Assembly: GCF_014696625.1 (NCBI RefSeq)
Contig: NZ_JACJQL010000013.1
Span: forward strand, 62,001-126,000
DNA: 64,000 nucleotides
Source of the DNA: Nostoc parmelioides FACHB-3921
GTDB taxonomy: Bacteria; Cyanobacteriota; Cyanobacteriia; Cyanobacteriales; Nostocaceae
Direction: 5' to 3'
Shown piece by piece: positions 33,548 to 41,986 of the stretch (its first letter is position 1; the number at the start of each line of letters is the position of its first letter). A program made the position numbers and the translations under genes. The notes beneath the pieces are model-generated. The model made no database searches. It was not told the origin of the DNA and worked only from the letters and a program-made list of their open reading frames with translations.

Positions 33548-33934
33548 ATGGTGTTGTCGGTTAGTGAGCGGACATTTACTCAAGAAGTTTTAGAATCTCC
33601 GGTTCCGGTTTTAGTAAATTTTGAAGCACCCTGGTGTGGGTTGTGTCGCATTATCCACCCTTTGTTATTACAATTTCAATCTCAATGCGGCGAACAAATT
33701 AAACTAGTTGGGGTGAACGCTGACGAGAATTTCAAACTTTCTAACACTTATCGTTTAAAGTCGTTGCCCACGTTACTTTTGATTGAAAATGGGATCATTC
33801 GCCATCGTCTAGAAGGGTTTCGCGGCAGAGATGACTTACGATTGGCTTTAGAAGAAATCAAACTCAGTTATACCAACCGTCCTAAAGTGTACACTAGCTC
33901 TAAAACGGCAGACTTAGAATGTCGGACAGCATGA
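33548..33934 (+). CDS. Thioredoxin-like protein with WCGLC active site
   Basis: 128 residues from the ATG at 33548; an upstream TTG at 33515 adds 11 residues that do not look like thioredoxin. The fold is complete: VLVNFEAPWCGLCRIIHP, with Cys at 30 and 33, cis-Pro in SLPTLLL near 77 and a terminal helix. The usual WCGPC is changed to WCGLC, which alters redox potential and partner choice in this family. A 20-residue polar tail follows the fold. It is upstream of ndhF with a repeat-filled gap and a hairpin between, so it is probably a separate transcript. Confidence 0.9.
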   Translation: MVLSVSERTFTQEVLESPVPVLVNFEAPWCGLCRIIHPLLLQFQSQCGEQIKLVGVNADENFKLSNTYRLKSLPTLLLIENGIIRHRLEGFRGRDDLRLALEEIKLSYTNRPKVYTSSKTADLECRTA

Positions 33935-34010
33935 TTGGAGATTGGGTATTAAGTTTTGGGTGTTGGGTAAAATCTTTCCCAATTCCCAGTCTCCAGTCCC
34001 CAAATCTAAA
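33935..34010. repeat. Spacer repeat of CCAATCT/AGATTGG type
   Basis: GATTGGAGATTGGG then GGGTGTTGGGT, and in opposite orientation CCCAATTCCCAGTCTCCAGTCCCCA. It overlaps the last bases of the thioredoxin-like gene and is the same family that has entered cbiA. Confidence 0.65.
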
Positions 34011-34019
34011 ACCATGCTT

Positions 34020-34056
34020 AATACCCCACTCAATTGTTATTGGGTGGGGTATTTTA
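34020..34056. terminator. Hairpin between thioredoxin-like gene and ndhF
   Basis: AATACCCCACTCAA (34020-34033) pairs with TTGGGTGGGGTATT (34040-34053), 14 pairs with one T-G wobble and a 6-nt loop, followed by TTAT. Stem strength suggests a terminator for the upstream gene, though the T-run is short. Confidence 0.6.
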
Positions 34057-34130
34057 TCCTCAAGGGTGTGTGTCACAATTATTAACAGTTCCGACAATTT
34101 AGTCAAGAATCCTAAAAGTACACGTCAGTG

Positions 34131-36221
34131 ATGGAAGTAATCTATCAATATGCCTGGCTAATCCCAGTATTGCCTCTGTTGGGAGCAATGTTGGTCGGTC
34201 TTGGCTTAATTTCGTTCAATCAAACGACAAACCGCCTGCGGCAGCTAAACGCTGTGTTGATCATTTCCCTCATGGGCGCGGCCCTGGGTCTGTCGTCGGC
34301 CTTGCTGTGGAGTCAACTCCAAGGACACCCAACTTATCTCCGCACCCTAGAATGGGCGGCAGCAGGCAATTTTCACCTGACTATGGGCTACACGATCGAC
34401 AATCTCACATCCCTGATGCTGGTGATTGTAACATCGGTAGCTGTGCTGGTCATGGTTTACACTGATGGTTACATGGCTCATGACCCAGGCTACGTTAGGT
34501 TTTATGCCTATCTCAGCCTGTTCGGCTCCTCAATGTTGGGTCTAGTAGTCAGCCCTAATCTAGTCCAGATTTATATTTTCTGGGAACTAGTAGGGATGTG
34601 TTCTTATTTGCTGGTTGGTTTTTGGTACGATCGCAAATCAGCCGCAGATGCAGCCCAAAAAGCATTTGTCACCAACCGTGTAGGTGACTTTGGTCTACTG
34701 CTAGGCATTTTGGGACTATTTTGGGCAACAGGCAGCTTTGATTTTCAGATTATGGGCGATCGCCTAGCCGAACTCGTCCAAACAGGTTCTATCAGCAATT
34801 TCCTGGCTGTACTGTTTGCAATTTTAGTCTTCCTCGGCCCAGTTGCTAAATCTGCCCAATTCCCCCTCCATGTCTGGCTACCAGACGCGATGGAAGGCCC
34901 CACCCCCATTTCTGCCTTAATCCACGCGGCAACGATGGTGGCGGCTGGTGTATTCCTCGTGGCGCGGATGTACCCCGTTTTTGAACACGTTCCAGCTGCA
35001 ATGAACGTGATTGCATTTACTGGGGCATTTACAGCATTTTTGGGCGCTACCATTGCCATTACCCAAAACGACATCAAAAAGGGCTTGGCTTACTCCACCA
35101 TCTCCCAGTTGGGTTACATGGTGATGGCGATGGGCGTAGGGGCTTACAGTGCGGGATTATTCCACCTGATGACCCACGCTTATTTCAAAGCGATGCTGTT
35201 CTTGGGTTCTGGTTCCGTCATTCATGGCATGGAAGCCGTTGTTGGTCATGACCCAGCTTTAGCGCAGGATATGCGCTTAATGGGTGGACTGCGGAAGTAT
35301 ATGCCTGCCACCGGATTGACATTTTTGATTGGTTGCTTGGCAATTTCGGGGATTCCTCCCTTTGCTGGTTTCTGGTCAAAGGATGAAATTCTCGGTGCTG
35401 CTTATGCTGCTAACCCACTGCTGTGGTTTATTGGCTGGATGACTGCTGGGATTACCGCTTTTTATATGTTTAGAATGTATTTCTCGACATTTGAAGGCAA
35501 ATTCCGGGGAAATGACGAAAAAATCAAGGACAGGCTCCTCAAAGCTAAAACAATCCTTCTGGAACTAGAGTCAGCAGAACCCGCACCGGTTTTTGGCCCT
35601 GGGGCAATGAAAAAAGGAGAATTGGCTGCTACTGGTGGTCATCATGATGGTCACGGTCATCACAGCAGTTCTCCCCATGAGTCGCCTTGGACAATGACTC
35701 TGCCATTGCTGATTTTGGCTATACCTTCAATGTTGATTGGTTTGGTAGGTACTCCTTACAACAATTACTTTGAACGGTTTATTTTTTCGCCCACAGAAAG
35801 CCTAGCTGAAGTACTGGAAAAAGCGGCTGAATTTGATCCTAATGAGTTTTACATCATGGCTGGTGGTTCAGTCGGTGTTTCCTTGATTGGGATTACCTTG
35901 GCTTCGCTGATGTATTTACAGCGTAAAATCGACCCGGCGGCGATCGCTGCTAAAATTAAGCCACTCTACGAACTATCACTTAATAAATGGTATTTCGATG
36001 ACATTTACCATCGTGTCTTTGTGCTTGGTTTGCGTCGCCTTGCTAGACAAGTTATGGAAGTGGACTTCCGGGTTGTTGATGGCGCTGTCAACTTGACAGG
36101 ATTTTTCACCTTGGTTAGTGGCGAAGGTCTAAAATATCTCGAAAACGGTCGGGTTCAATTCTATGCCCTCATCGTATTCGGGGCTGTTTTGGGCTTAGTT
36201 ATCGTTTTCGGTGTCACCTAA
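34131..36221 (+). CDS. ndhF1: NAD(P)H-quinone oxidoreductase subunit NdhF1
   Basis: A large antiporter-like membrane subunit of the NDH-1L complex (respiration and cyclic electron flow in thylakoids). 696 residues from the ATG at 34131, preceded by an in-frame GTG. GYTIDNLTSLMLVIVTSVAVLVMVYT, the proton-channel segments PLHVWLPDAMEGPTPISALIHAATMVAAGVFL and KKGLAYSTISQLGYM, and the C-terminal lateral-helix region FFTLVSGEGLKYLENGRVQFY are all present. A His-rich insertion, GGHHDGHGHHSS, occurs near residue 500. ndhD1 follows after a terminator, so the pair are neighbours but possibly separate transcripts. Confidence 0.97.
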   Translation: MEVIYQYAWLIPVLPLLGAMLVGLGLISFNQTTNRLRQLNAVLIISLMGAALGLSSALLWSQLQGHPTYLRTLEWAAAGNFHLTMGYTIDNLTSLMLVIVTSVAVLVMVYTDGYMAHDPGYVRFYAYLSLFGSSMLGLVVSPNLVQIYIFWELVGMCSYLLVGFWYDRKSAADAAQKAFVTNRVGDFGLLLGILGLFWATGSFDFQIMGDRLAELVQTGSISNFLAVLFAILVFLGPVAKSAQFPLHVWLPDAMEGPTPISALIHAATMVAAGVFLVARMYPVFEHVPAAMNVIAFTGAFTAFLGATIAITQNDIKKGLAYSTISQLGYMVMAMGVGAYSAGLFHLMTHAYFKAMLFLGSGSVIHGMEAVVGHDPALAQDMRLMGGLRKYMPATGLTFLIGCLAISGIPPFAGFWSKDEILGAAYAANPLLWFIGWMTAGITAFYMFRMYFSTFEGKFRGNDEKIKDRLLKAKTILLELESAEPAPVFGPGAMKKGELAATGGHHDGHGHHSSSPHESPWTMTLPLLILAIPSMLIGLVGTPYNNYFERFIFSPTESLAEVLEKAAEFDPNEFYIMAGGSVGVSLIGITLASLMYLQRKIDPAAIAAKIKPLYELSLNKWYFDDIYHRVFVLGLRRLARQVMEVDFRVVDGAVNLTGFFTLVSGEGLKYLENGRVQFYALIVFGAVLGLVIVFGVT

Positions 36222-36333
36222 CTTTTGTGCTGAGTTAAAGCTGAACTATGTTTTTACTCAGCATCCTGGTGCTAAAAACTAAACTTCTGCTAACTAAACG
36301 GTTAATGATTGGGCAAGAAGTATATTGTATGGG

Positions 36334-36376
36334 GATGAAGGACTGGGTATAGCTTAACCCGCCTTCATCTTTCTTT
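36334..36376 (+). terminator. Intrinsic terminator after ndhF1
   Basis: GATGAAGG (36334-36341) pairs with CCTTCATC (36362-36369), with an inner GGGT/ACCC extension, followed by TTTCTTTATG. It is well placed 113 bp after the ndhF1 stop and upstream of ndhD1. Confidence 0.65.
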
Positions 36377-36483
36377 ATGTTGTTTAAATCAACCTAACAA
36401 TCAATGCCAAATCGTCAAAAAGCTGCTAGTTAATAAGCTAGTGGCTTATTGGCAAACATGAATTTAATAGCAGAAGAATTGTG

Positions 36484-38061
36484 ATGAATACAGCTAATTT
36501 TCCGTGGCTGACGACGATTATTTTACTACCGATAGCCGCGTCACTACTGATTCCCATCATTCCCGATAAAGACGGCAAAACCATCCGTTGGTATGCCCTC
36601 ATCGTAGGGTTGATTGATTTTGCCCTGATTGTTTACGCGTTTTATACCAGTTACGACTTCGCCAATCCCGATTTACAGTTGGTGGAGAGTTACCCTTGGG
36701 TACCGCAACTGGATTTGAACTGGTCTGTGGGCGCAGACGGCTTGTCTATGCCCCTGATTATTTTGACTGGATTCATCACCACCCTAGCCACCTTAGCAGC
36801 CTGGCCTGTGACCTTAAAGCCCAGGCTATTTTACTTTTTGCTCCTGGCTATGTATGGCGGTCAAATCGCCGTATTTGCCGTTCAGGATATGCTGCTGTTT
36901 TTCCTAGTGTGGGAGTTGGAGTTAATCCCCGTTTACTTACTACTGGCAATTTGGGGAGGTAAAAAACGGCAATACGCAGCCACCAAATTTATTTTGTACA
37001 CGGCTGGTGGTTCGCTGTTTATTTTGTTAGCAGCTTTGACAATGGCCTTTTATGGCGATAACGTCACCTTTGATATGCGATCGCTCGCTCTCAAAGATTA
37101 CGCCTTAAATTTCCAATTGTTGCTATACGCTGGCTTTCTTATTGCCTACGCCATCAAATTACCCATCATTCCCCTACATACTTGGTTGCCAGATGCCCAC
37201 GGCGAAGCAACAGCCCCTGCCCATATGTTACTGGCAGGTATTCTTCTGAAAATGGGTGGTTATGCCCTGATTCGGATGAATGCTGGCATTTTACCCGATG
37301 CCCATGCTTATTTCGCACCTGTGCTGGTTGTCTTGGGGGTAGTTAACATCATCTACGCTGCCTTAACATCCTTTGCCCAGCGTAACCTCAAGCGCAAGAT
37401 TGCCTACTCCTCAATTTCCCACATGGGTTTTGTGATTATCGGGTTTGCCTCCTTCACCGATTTGGGTTTGAGTGGGGCGATGTTACAAATGGTATCCCAC
37501 GGCTTAATTGGGGCGAGTTTATTCTTCCTTGTCGGTGCTACCTATGACCGGACACACACCCTGATGTTAGATGAAATGGGCGGTGTCGGTAAGCGGATGC
37601 AAAAGATTTTCGCTATGTTCACAGCTTGTTCGATGGCATCTTTGGCATTGCCCGGAATGAGTGGTTTCGTGGCAGAGTTAATGGTATTCGTCGGCTTTGC
37701 TACCAGCGATGCTTATAGCTCTACATTTAAGGTCATCGTGGTATTTCTCATGGCAGTTGGGGTGATTTTAACTCCGATTTATCTTTTGTCCATGTTGCGG
37801 GAAATTTTCTACGGTCAAGAAAACGAAGAATTAGTTTCTCATCAGCAACTAATAGATGCTGAACCCCGCGAAGTATTTGTTATTGCTTGTTTGCTAGTGC
37901 CAATTATTGGTATTGGTTTCTATCCCAAGCTACTAACTCAGATGTACGACGCTACAACTGTACAACTGACGGCAAGATTACGTGATTCTGTACCCACTTT
38001 GGCACAGGAAAAACCAGAAGCACCAAAAGTTTCCTTAAGTGCGCCAGTAATTGGTAATTAA
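36484..38061 (+). CDS. ndhD1: NAD(P)H-quinone oxidoreductase subunit NdhD1 (chain 4)
   Basis: 525 residues from the ATG at 36484 (a GTG lies immediately before). A polytopic antiporter-like subunit with [68 protein letters not shown] and [13 protein letters not shown]. The conserved Glu in the WELELIP segment and the Lys in helix 7-8 regions are kept. Together with NdhF1 it defines the NDH-1L form used in respiration, as opposed to the CO2-uptake forms. A strong terminator follows. Confidence 0.97.
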   Translation: MNTANFPWLTTIILLPIAASLLIPIIPDKDGKTIRWYALIVGLIDFALIVYAFYTSYDFANPDLQLVESYPWVPQLDLNWSVGADGLSMPLIILTGFITTLATLAAWPVTLKPRLFYFLLLAMYGGQIAVFAVQDMLLFFLVWELELIPVYLLLAIWGGKKRQYAATKFILYTAGGSLFILLAALTMAFYGDNVTFDMRSLALKDYALNFQLLLYAGFLIAYAIKLPIIPLHTWLPDAHGEATAPAHMLLAGILLKMGGYALIRMNAGILPDAHAYFAPVLVVLGVVNIIYAALTSFAQRNLKRKIAYSSISHMGFVIIGFASFTDLGLSGAMLQMVSHGLIGASLFFLVGATYDRTHTLMLDEMGGVGKRMQKIFAMFTACSMASLALPGMSGFVAELMVFVGFATSDAYSSTFKVIVVFLMAVGVILTPIYLLSMLREIFYGQENEELVSHQQLIDAEPREVFVIACLLVPIIGIGFYPKLLTQMYDATTVQLTARLRDSVPTLAQEKPEAPKVSLSAPVIGN

Positions 38062-38096
38062 CTGGTGCTTAATCATTTCTACCTATATTGTTGTAA

Positions 38097-38124
38097 GAGC
38101 GGGTTGTGTACCTGCTCTTTTTTT
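38097..38124 (+). terminator. Strong intrinsic terminator after ndhD1
   Basis: GAGCGGGT (38097-38104) pairs with ACCTGCTC (38110-38117), loop of five, followed by seven T residues (38118-38124). Confidence 0.85.
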
Positions 38125-38292
38125 ACTAAGTAAGGAAAGTATCGTCGTAGATATTACTGTTGATAAATAATTCAAATTTATTAATATACTTGAGTGCTGA
38201 AGCTAAATCTAAAATCTCTATCACAAAGACAAATAGAAAAATAAATCAATTCGTTTTTGACAATCAATTCTATAGAAAATTAGGAATAGGTA

Positions 38293-39030
38293 ATGCGACT
38301 TATGTTAAACTACAACCCGTTACACTGTTTACCATCGTCTGAAGAGCTACCCGATTCTGATGATACGCCTGTGGATAATGAACTACAAGATTTAATTCCC
38401 AGCTTGTTAAAGTCAACACTAGCTTTAGTGTGGTCAGATCGTTGGGATTGGTACTTTGGTGTAAATATGGGTATATACTATGACCCTAAAAAATCTGCCA
38501 TTGTACCAGATGGTTTTCTCAGCATAGAAGTTAAGCGTTTTATTGATGGGGACTTACGCCTGAGTTATGTATTGTGGGAAGAGAAAAAGCCACCTGTTTT
38601 AGTGGTGGAGGTTGCTTCCCCGAAACATTTAGGAGAATATAGCAGCAAAAAAGAACTCTATGCAAAAGAATTAGGAATTTTGTACTACGTTGTGTACAAT
38701 CCTTTTCGACGCAAGAAATCCCCCCTGGAAGTGTATCGGTTAGAAGATGGGGAATACACCCTCATGTCAGGAGATCCAATTTGGTTACCAGAAATTGGTT
38801 TAGGAATTGGAAGAGAACGTGGCATTTATCAAGGTATAGCGCGGGAGTGGTTGTATTGGTATAACGAAAAAGGGGAAAGGTTGCTTACCCCAGAGGAACG
38901 TATTTTGGATGCAGAACAACGGGCAAATTTTGAATCACAACGACGTTTAGAAGCAGAAGAACAAGTCCATATTTTGACAGAAAGATTAAAAACCTTAGGT
39001 TTTGAGCCAGAAACAATGGCTGGAAATTAA
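38293..39030 (+). CDS. Uma2-family (DUF820) putative restriction-type endonuclease
   Basis: A 245-residue PD-(D/E)XK-fold protein of the Uma2 family, which is hugely expanded in cyanobacteria. The core is IVPDGFLSIEVKRF near 70-83 and PPVLVVEVASPKH ... KKELYAKELGILYYVVYNP near 100-140, giving the Asp/Glu-x-x-Lys arrangement. A coiled-coil tail rich in Glu, Arg and Gln (residues 200-245) is common in this family. Its biological role is unknown; some are linked to mobile elements. The start is ATG at 38293; another Met is three codons on. It begins the accessory patch after ndhD1. Confidence 0.9.
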   Translation: MRLMLNYNPLHCLPSSEELPDSDDTPVDNELQDLIPSLLKSTLALVWSDRWDWYFGVNMGIYYDPKKSAIVPDGFLSIEVKRFIDGDLRLSYVLWEEKKPPVLVVEVASPKHLGEYSSKKELYAKELGILYYVVYNPFRRKKSPLEVYRLEDGEYTLMSGDPIWLPEIGLGIGRERGIYQGIAREWLYWYNEKGERLLTPEERILDAEQRANFESQRRLEAEEQVHILTERLKTLGFEPETMAGN

Positions 39031-39221
39031 AAAAACAGTAAATGGATTGTTTTCGCTTATGACCTCTTGTCGTCATTAGAACATCGCATTTAATAATTTC
39101 ATGGTCAAATACTTCAAGTAAGCCTATACTCACGCATCAGGTTTTATCTATGCGTGAGTTTTAATTTGACCATAATCTACTTCGATGAAGTTAGCTAATG
39201 CAATATATTTGATGTTAATTG

Positions 39222-39436
39222 AACGTGAGTTCGATAAATTCGGAAGAACCCCTCTCCAAACCTCTCCCCTGCAAGGAGAGAGGCTTCAAAACCTTTATTG
39301 TTTGTCAATATTGCATGGTCTTTACCCCCCTCTCCGCGTCGGAGCGAAAAGTCTGAGCGGAGGTTTCCTCCGCTCAGAACTTTTCAAGAGAGAGGGGTTG
39401 GGGGAGAGGTCAAAAAAGACTTGTCGAATTCACGTT
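39222..39436. mobile_element. 215-bp MITE with 16-bp TIRs and AATTG target duplication
   Basis: The left end AACGTGAGTTCGATAA and right end TTGTCGAATTCACGTT are imperfect inverted repeats (two or three mismatches). AATTG lies directly outside both ends (39217-39221 and 39437-39441). The interior carries ACCCCTCTCC / GGAGAGGGGTT-type arms and a long stem, 39346-39363 with 39367-39385 (18 pairs, one bulge, loop TTT). The latter would fold very stably in RNA or single-stranded DNA. There is no transposase. The surrounding 39031-39700 contains no gene apart from this element; two HIP1 sites lie near 39615 and 39643. Confidence 0.78.
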
Positions 39437-39700
39437 AATTGATTTGATAATTGGGGAACCATATAAATAACAAGCTCACTAATTGACAACACAATTATTG
39501 AAATTAGTTATGGATATAAAATTAGGGTTCGGTTCTATCCCCAAGCCTCAATATGTTTTTGTCAATCATTTTTACAAGAATACGCTTCGTTATTTTAGCT
39601 TTAATGTGAGTGCGATCGCTTTACTCTGAACTTAGGCGATCGCTACCAATATGACTTATTCTGTATGATCAGGACAAAGCAATTTATATTGGGTTACTAA

Positions 39701-39934
39701 ATGAACTCAAAAGTTGAATTATTAACTCGCATTACCCAAACTCCTGGTCAATGTGGAGGTCGTCCTTGTATTCGCGGTATGAGAATCCGCGTAAGTGACA
39801 TTTTAGAAATGATGGGGGAGAATGTTAGCGTTTCTGAAATTTTAGAAGATTTTCCCGACCTCGAAGCAAAAGATATTCAAGCCTGTTTGTTGTTTGCTGC
39901 ACGCCGCACTGATTTTCCCCGACTGACAGCATGA
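39701..39934 (+). CDS. DUF433 antitoxin-like protein
   Basis: A 77-residue protein of the DUF433 family: TPGQCGGRPCIRGMRIRVSDILEMM, then EILEDFPDLEAKDIQACLLFAARR. This is a small helix-turn-helix-type domain that pairs with DUF5615 PIN-like toxins in cyanobacteria. Its stop codon overlaps the ATG of the partner (ATGA), as in intact pairs. The partner is deleted, so this is an orphan antitoxin, perhaps neutralising homologous toxins elsewhere. Confidence 0.92.
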   Translation: MNSKVELLTRITQTPGQCGGRPCIRGMRIRVSDILEMMGENVSVSEILEDFPDLEAKDIQACLLFAARRTDFPRLTA

Positions 39935-40038
39935 AAATTTGGATTGATGCTCAATTACCTCCTAGACAAGGAGAAGCAATCGTAGAAATTAGCAGTGTTT
40001 CAGAATTTGAATGCAGTTTGGATGATTGCGATCGCTGA
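39931..40038 (+). pseudogene. Internally deleted DUF5615 PIN-like toxin remnant
   Basis: It encodes only 35 residues. The start MKIWIDAQLPP is the invariant beginning of DUF5615 toxins, which then normally continue for about 80-90 residues through the acidic catalytic centre. Here the sequence jumps to RQGEAIVEIS, which matches what I recall of the family's C-terminus, and then runs into unrelated residues and a stop. The catalytic residues after the first Asp are missing. It overlaps the DUF433 stop by ATGA, so the operon architecture is kept while the toxin is dead. Confidence 0.7.
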
Positions 40039-40192
40039 TTCACTGTACTTTGTTGAATATGCGATCGCACCGTCTATTTTAAGATGCTTGCTATTGGGAG
40101 GCTTATCACTGACTTTTGGTTTGGATATGAAAATGGGCTAGGTTATGAATATTGAAACCTGAATAGCATAATGACATGAGAGGTATGAAACC

Positions 40193-40564
40193 ATGAGCGA
40201 TACTTGGGATTATGATTTGGAATATGAGCAATTCTTGAGATTGGCATTTGGGATTGAACAACGTAAAATACTTTCTAGATATGATGATCCTGCTGGAGTT
40301 GCTAATGCTGCTGAATTCAGCCCTGATAATCTAGAAGTAGTGAAAGCATCTGTTGCATATGCAATAATGGTTTACCGAAAGACCATTAGTAAACAAGCTG
40401 ATATACAACAGTCTGACAAGACAAGAATTTCCAACTACGTAATAAAAGTAGTTAATGCTGAATGTCTCACTGATATTTCAGACTTAATAACTGGTTTTAA
40501 CGAATCTATTGTTAATAGATATTTCAAAATAGAAGATGGTTGTATTGATCTGAAAAACATCTAG
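40193..40564 (+). CDS. Hypothetical protein
   Basis: A 123-residue acidic, mostly helical soluble protein (MSDTWDYDLEYEQFLRLAFG at the start). I do not recognise a family. There are no signal peptide or membrane segments. GAGAGGTATGAAACC precedes the ATG, a moderate ribosome-binding region. It converges on the candidate abortive-infection gene and lies in the accessory patch, so it may be a cargo gene. No function proposed. Confidence 0.6.
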   Translation: MSDTWDYDLEYEQFLRLAFGIEQRKILSRYDDPAGVANAAEFSPDNLEVVKASVAYAIMVYRKTISKQADIQQSDKTRISNYVIKVVNAECLTDISDLITGFNESIVNRYFKIEDGCIDLKNI

Positions 40565-40653
40565 CTCTTTTGCAAGAAATCTTACCAATCCACGTTATAA
40601 AAGTTAAATGTAGAAGAGCTTATCCTTAAAAGTTTGTAGATTTTCATATCTAA

Positions 40654-41478
40654 TTACATCAGTCTAGGAACTTCTATATTGAGTTTATATTCAATTTTGA
40701 CAAAAGCCTTAGTCATCTCACTCAATATAGTTGCTTGATCCTTAGATATTTCTGGATTTTTTGTGCTTCCATGTCCAGCTAGAGGAGTAGTATTTCTTGA
40801 ATTGTAGAGATCAAGGATGTAGTTCAGAATTTCATCTGGTAGCTTTGAGTCGTTACGATAACGCTCAAAAAAGCTTTTTAGGGTTTGATTCTGGACTGAT
40901 GGGATGCCAATAATATCTTTAGCGAGTGTTTCAAAAATTGATGCACTTGTATGTAAAACACCTGCACAATCTTCTCTTTTAAGGGCATCCTCCATACGTC
41001 TTACAAGAACGCGAATGTTAGGATGTTCCCTTTCCTCTTGCTCAGAAATATCGTCTAATGGAGTCAGGCAGACTTTAATTTTATCAATAATTGTCCTTTC
41101 AAAATAGAAAGATAATCCGTCCTTTACAAGCAGGTCATTAATTTCCTCTACAGTAAAAAACCCTTCTTCAATTAAAAAGCCCAGAAATTCAACTATCTCT
41201 GTTGTATTAAATCGCCTTAATAGTAATTCAAACTCTCCGTTATGCCAAGCATACTCTTGCGGTTCGTACTCACCCATGATGTCTGATTCAAGTACGTAGA
41301 TTGGAAGACCAATAAAGCTACGAGCCTTATTAATAAGATGGTTTTGTATTACTATTGTCCACTCACCTTTAATTCCTTGTGAAAGTAACCGAATTAGATG
41401 AACTCTAAGTTCAGTCGAAACTACTTCATACTCTAGTTCATCAACTTGATTCTGTTTTAAATATAATGTGTACTTCAC
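40654..41478 (-). CDS. Abi-C-like (abortive-infection C-terminal-type) protein, candidate defence gene
   Basis: A 274-residue protein. The first about 150 residues are unassigned and contain an acidic region (DDISEQEEREHPN). The C-terminal region from about 155 (LVRRMEDALKREDCAGVLHTSASIFETLAKDII) to the end has the helical layout of the Abi-C domain found in phage-exclusion proteins. That includes a late TPLAGHGS that resembles its conserved Gly-His turn. No catalytic residue can be fixed by reading. Base composition is somewhat AT-rich and the neighbours are a broken toxin-antitoxin pair and an unknown gene, all consistent with a defence-type accessory gene. Confidence 0.55.
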   Translation of the reverse strand: MKYTLYLKQNQVDELEYEVVSTELRVHLIRLLSQGIKGEWTIVIQNHLINKARSFIGLPIYVLESDIMGEYEPQEYAWHNGEFELLLRRFNTTEIVEFLGFLIEEGFFTVEEINDLLVKDGLSFYFERTIIDKIKVCLTPLDDISEQEEREHPNIRVLVRRMEDALKREDCAGVLHTSASIFETLAKDIIGIPSVQNQTLKSFFERYRNDSKLPDEILNYILDLYNSRNTTPLAGHGSTKNPEISKDQATILSEMTKAFVKIEYKLNIEVPRLM

Positions 41479-41653
41479 TTGCTTTCACTTTATTGAATAA
41501 TTTATAGCTTTTACTAAGCTCAATTTACTTTCGCTACACTTACCACAATCTTTATTCTCAAGTTTTATAATATTGCTGAATTGACTGACACATGACATTG
41601 TTAATCAATCGCTCCGCGCTTACCCTGGCTAAAATCATATTCAGTTTCCATAG

Positions 41654-41926
41654 TTAAAAATCTTCATCATCGACGAAAAATTCCGCGTCTTCTTCTAAAC
41701 GAGAGTTACCCGAACCGGAAAGACTCCAGAGGGGCTGTAGGATAGCCACACCCACAAATCCCACACCAGCACTAAACGCCAGCACTATACCAACTGGAAT
41801 TTTAATTGATTGAAATGTTAAGAATTTTAACGATACTGGCTCGAAATTTTGGACAGAAAGAATAGCGATCGCCACTACCCAAACTGCTACAACTAAAGAT
41901 GTGAAAAAAGGTGCCAAAGTTTTCAT
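41654..41926 (-). CDS. LapA-family (DUF1049) small membrane protein
   Basis: 90 residues from the ATG at 41926; an upstream ATG at 41971 would add 15 residues lying within a hairpin region. Two hydrophobic helices (about 8-28 and 42-64) flank SVQNFEPVSLKFLTFQSIKIPVG, the DUF1049/LapA signature. An acidic tail, EEDAEFFVDDEDF, ends it. Such proteins act in envelope or lipopolysaccharide assembly in other bacteria; the cyanobacterial role is unknown. It lies downstream of the phosphohexomutase on the same strand with a hairpin between. Confidence 0.85.
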   Translation of the reverse strand: MKTLAPFFTSLVVAVWVVAIAILSVQNFEPVSLKFLTFQSIKIPVGIVLAFSAGVGFVGVAILQPLWSLSGSGNSRLEEDAEFFVDDEDF

Positions 41927-41948
41927 AAAATCACGAACCACAAATACA

Positions 41949-41976
41949 CGCAGATGAACACAGGCGTTCATCTGCG
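41949..41976 (-). terminator. Hairpin after phosphohexomutase gene
   Basis: CGCAGATGAAC (41949-41959) and GTTCATCTGCG (41966-41976) form a perfect 11-bp stem with a 6-nt loop, 10 bases past the mutase stop. No T-run follows in the direction of transcription, so it may stabilise the 3' end or attenuate transcription into the LapA-like gene. Confidence 0.5.
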
Positions 41977-41986
41977 GTTGAGATTC

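Noticed and set aside
39185..39442. 85-codon forward frame
   Set aside because: It is almost entirely within the MITE and its inverted repeats, so it is a translated palindrome rather than a gene.
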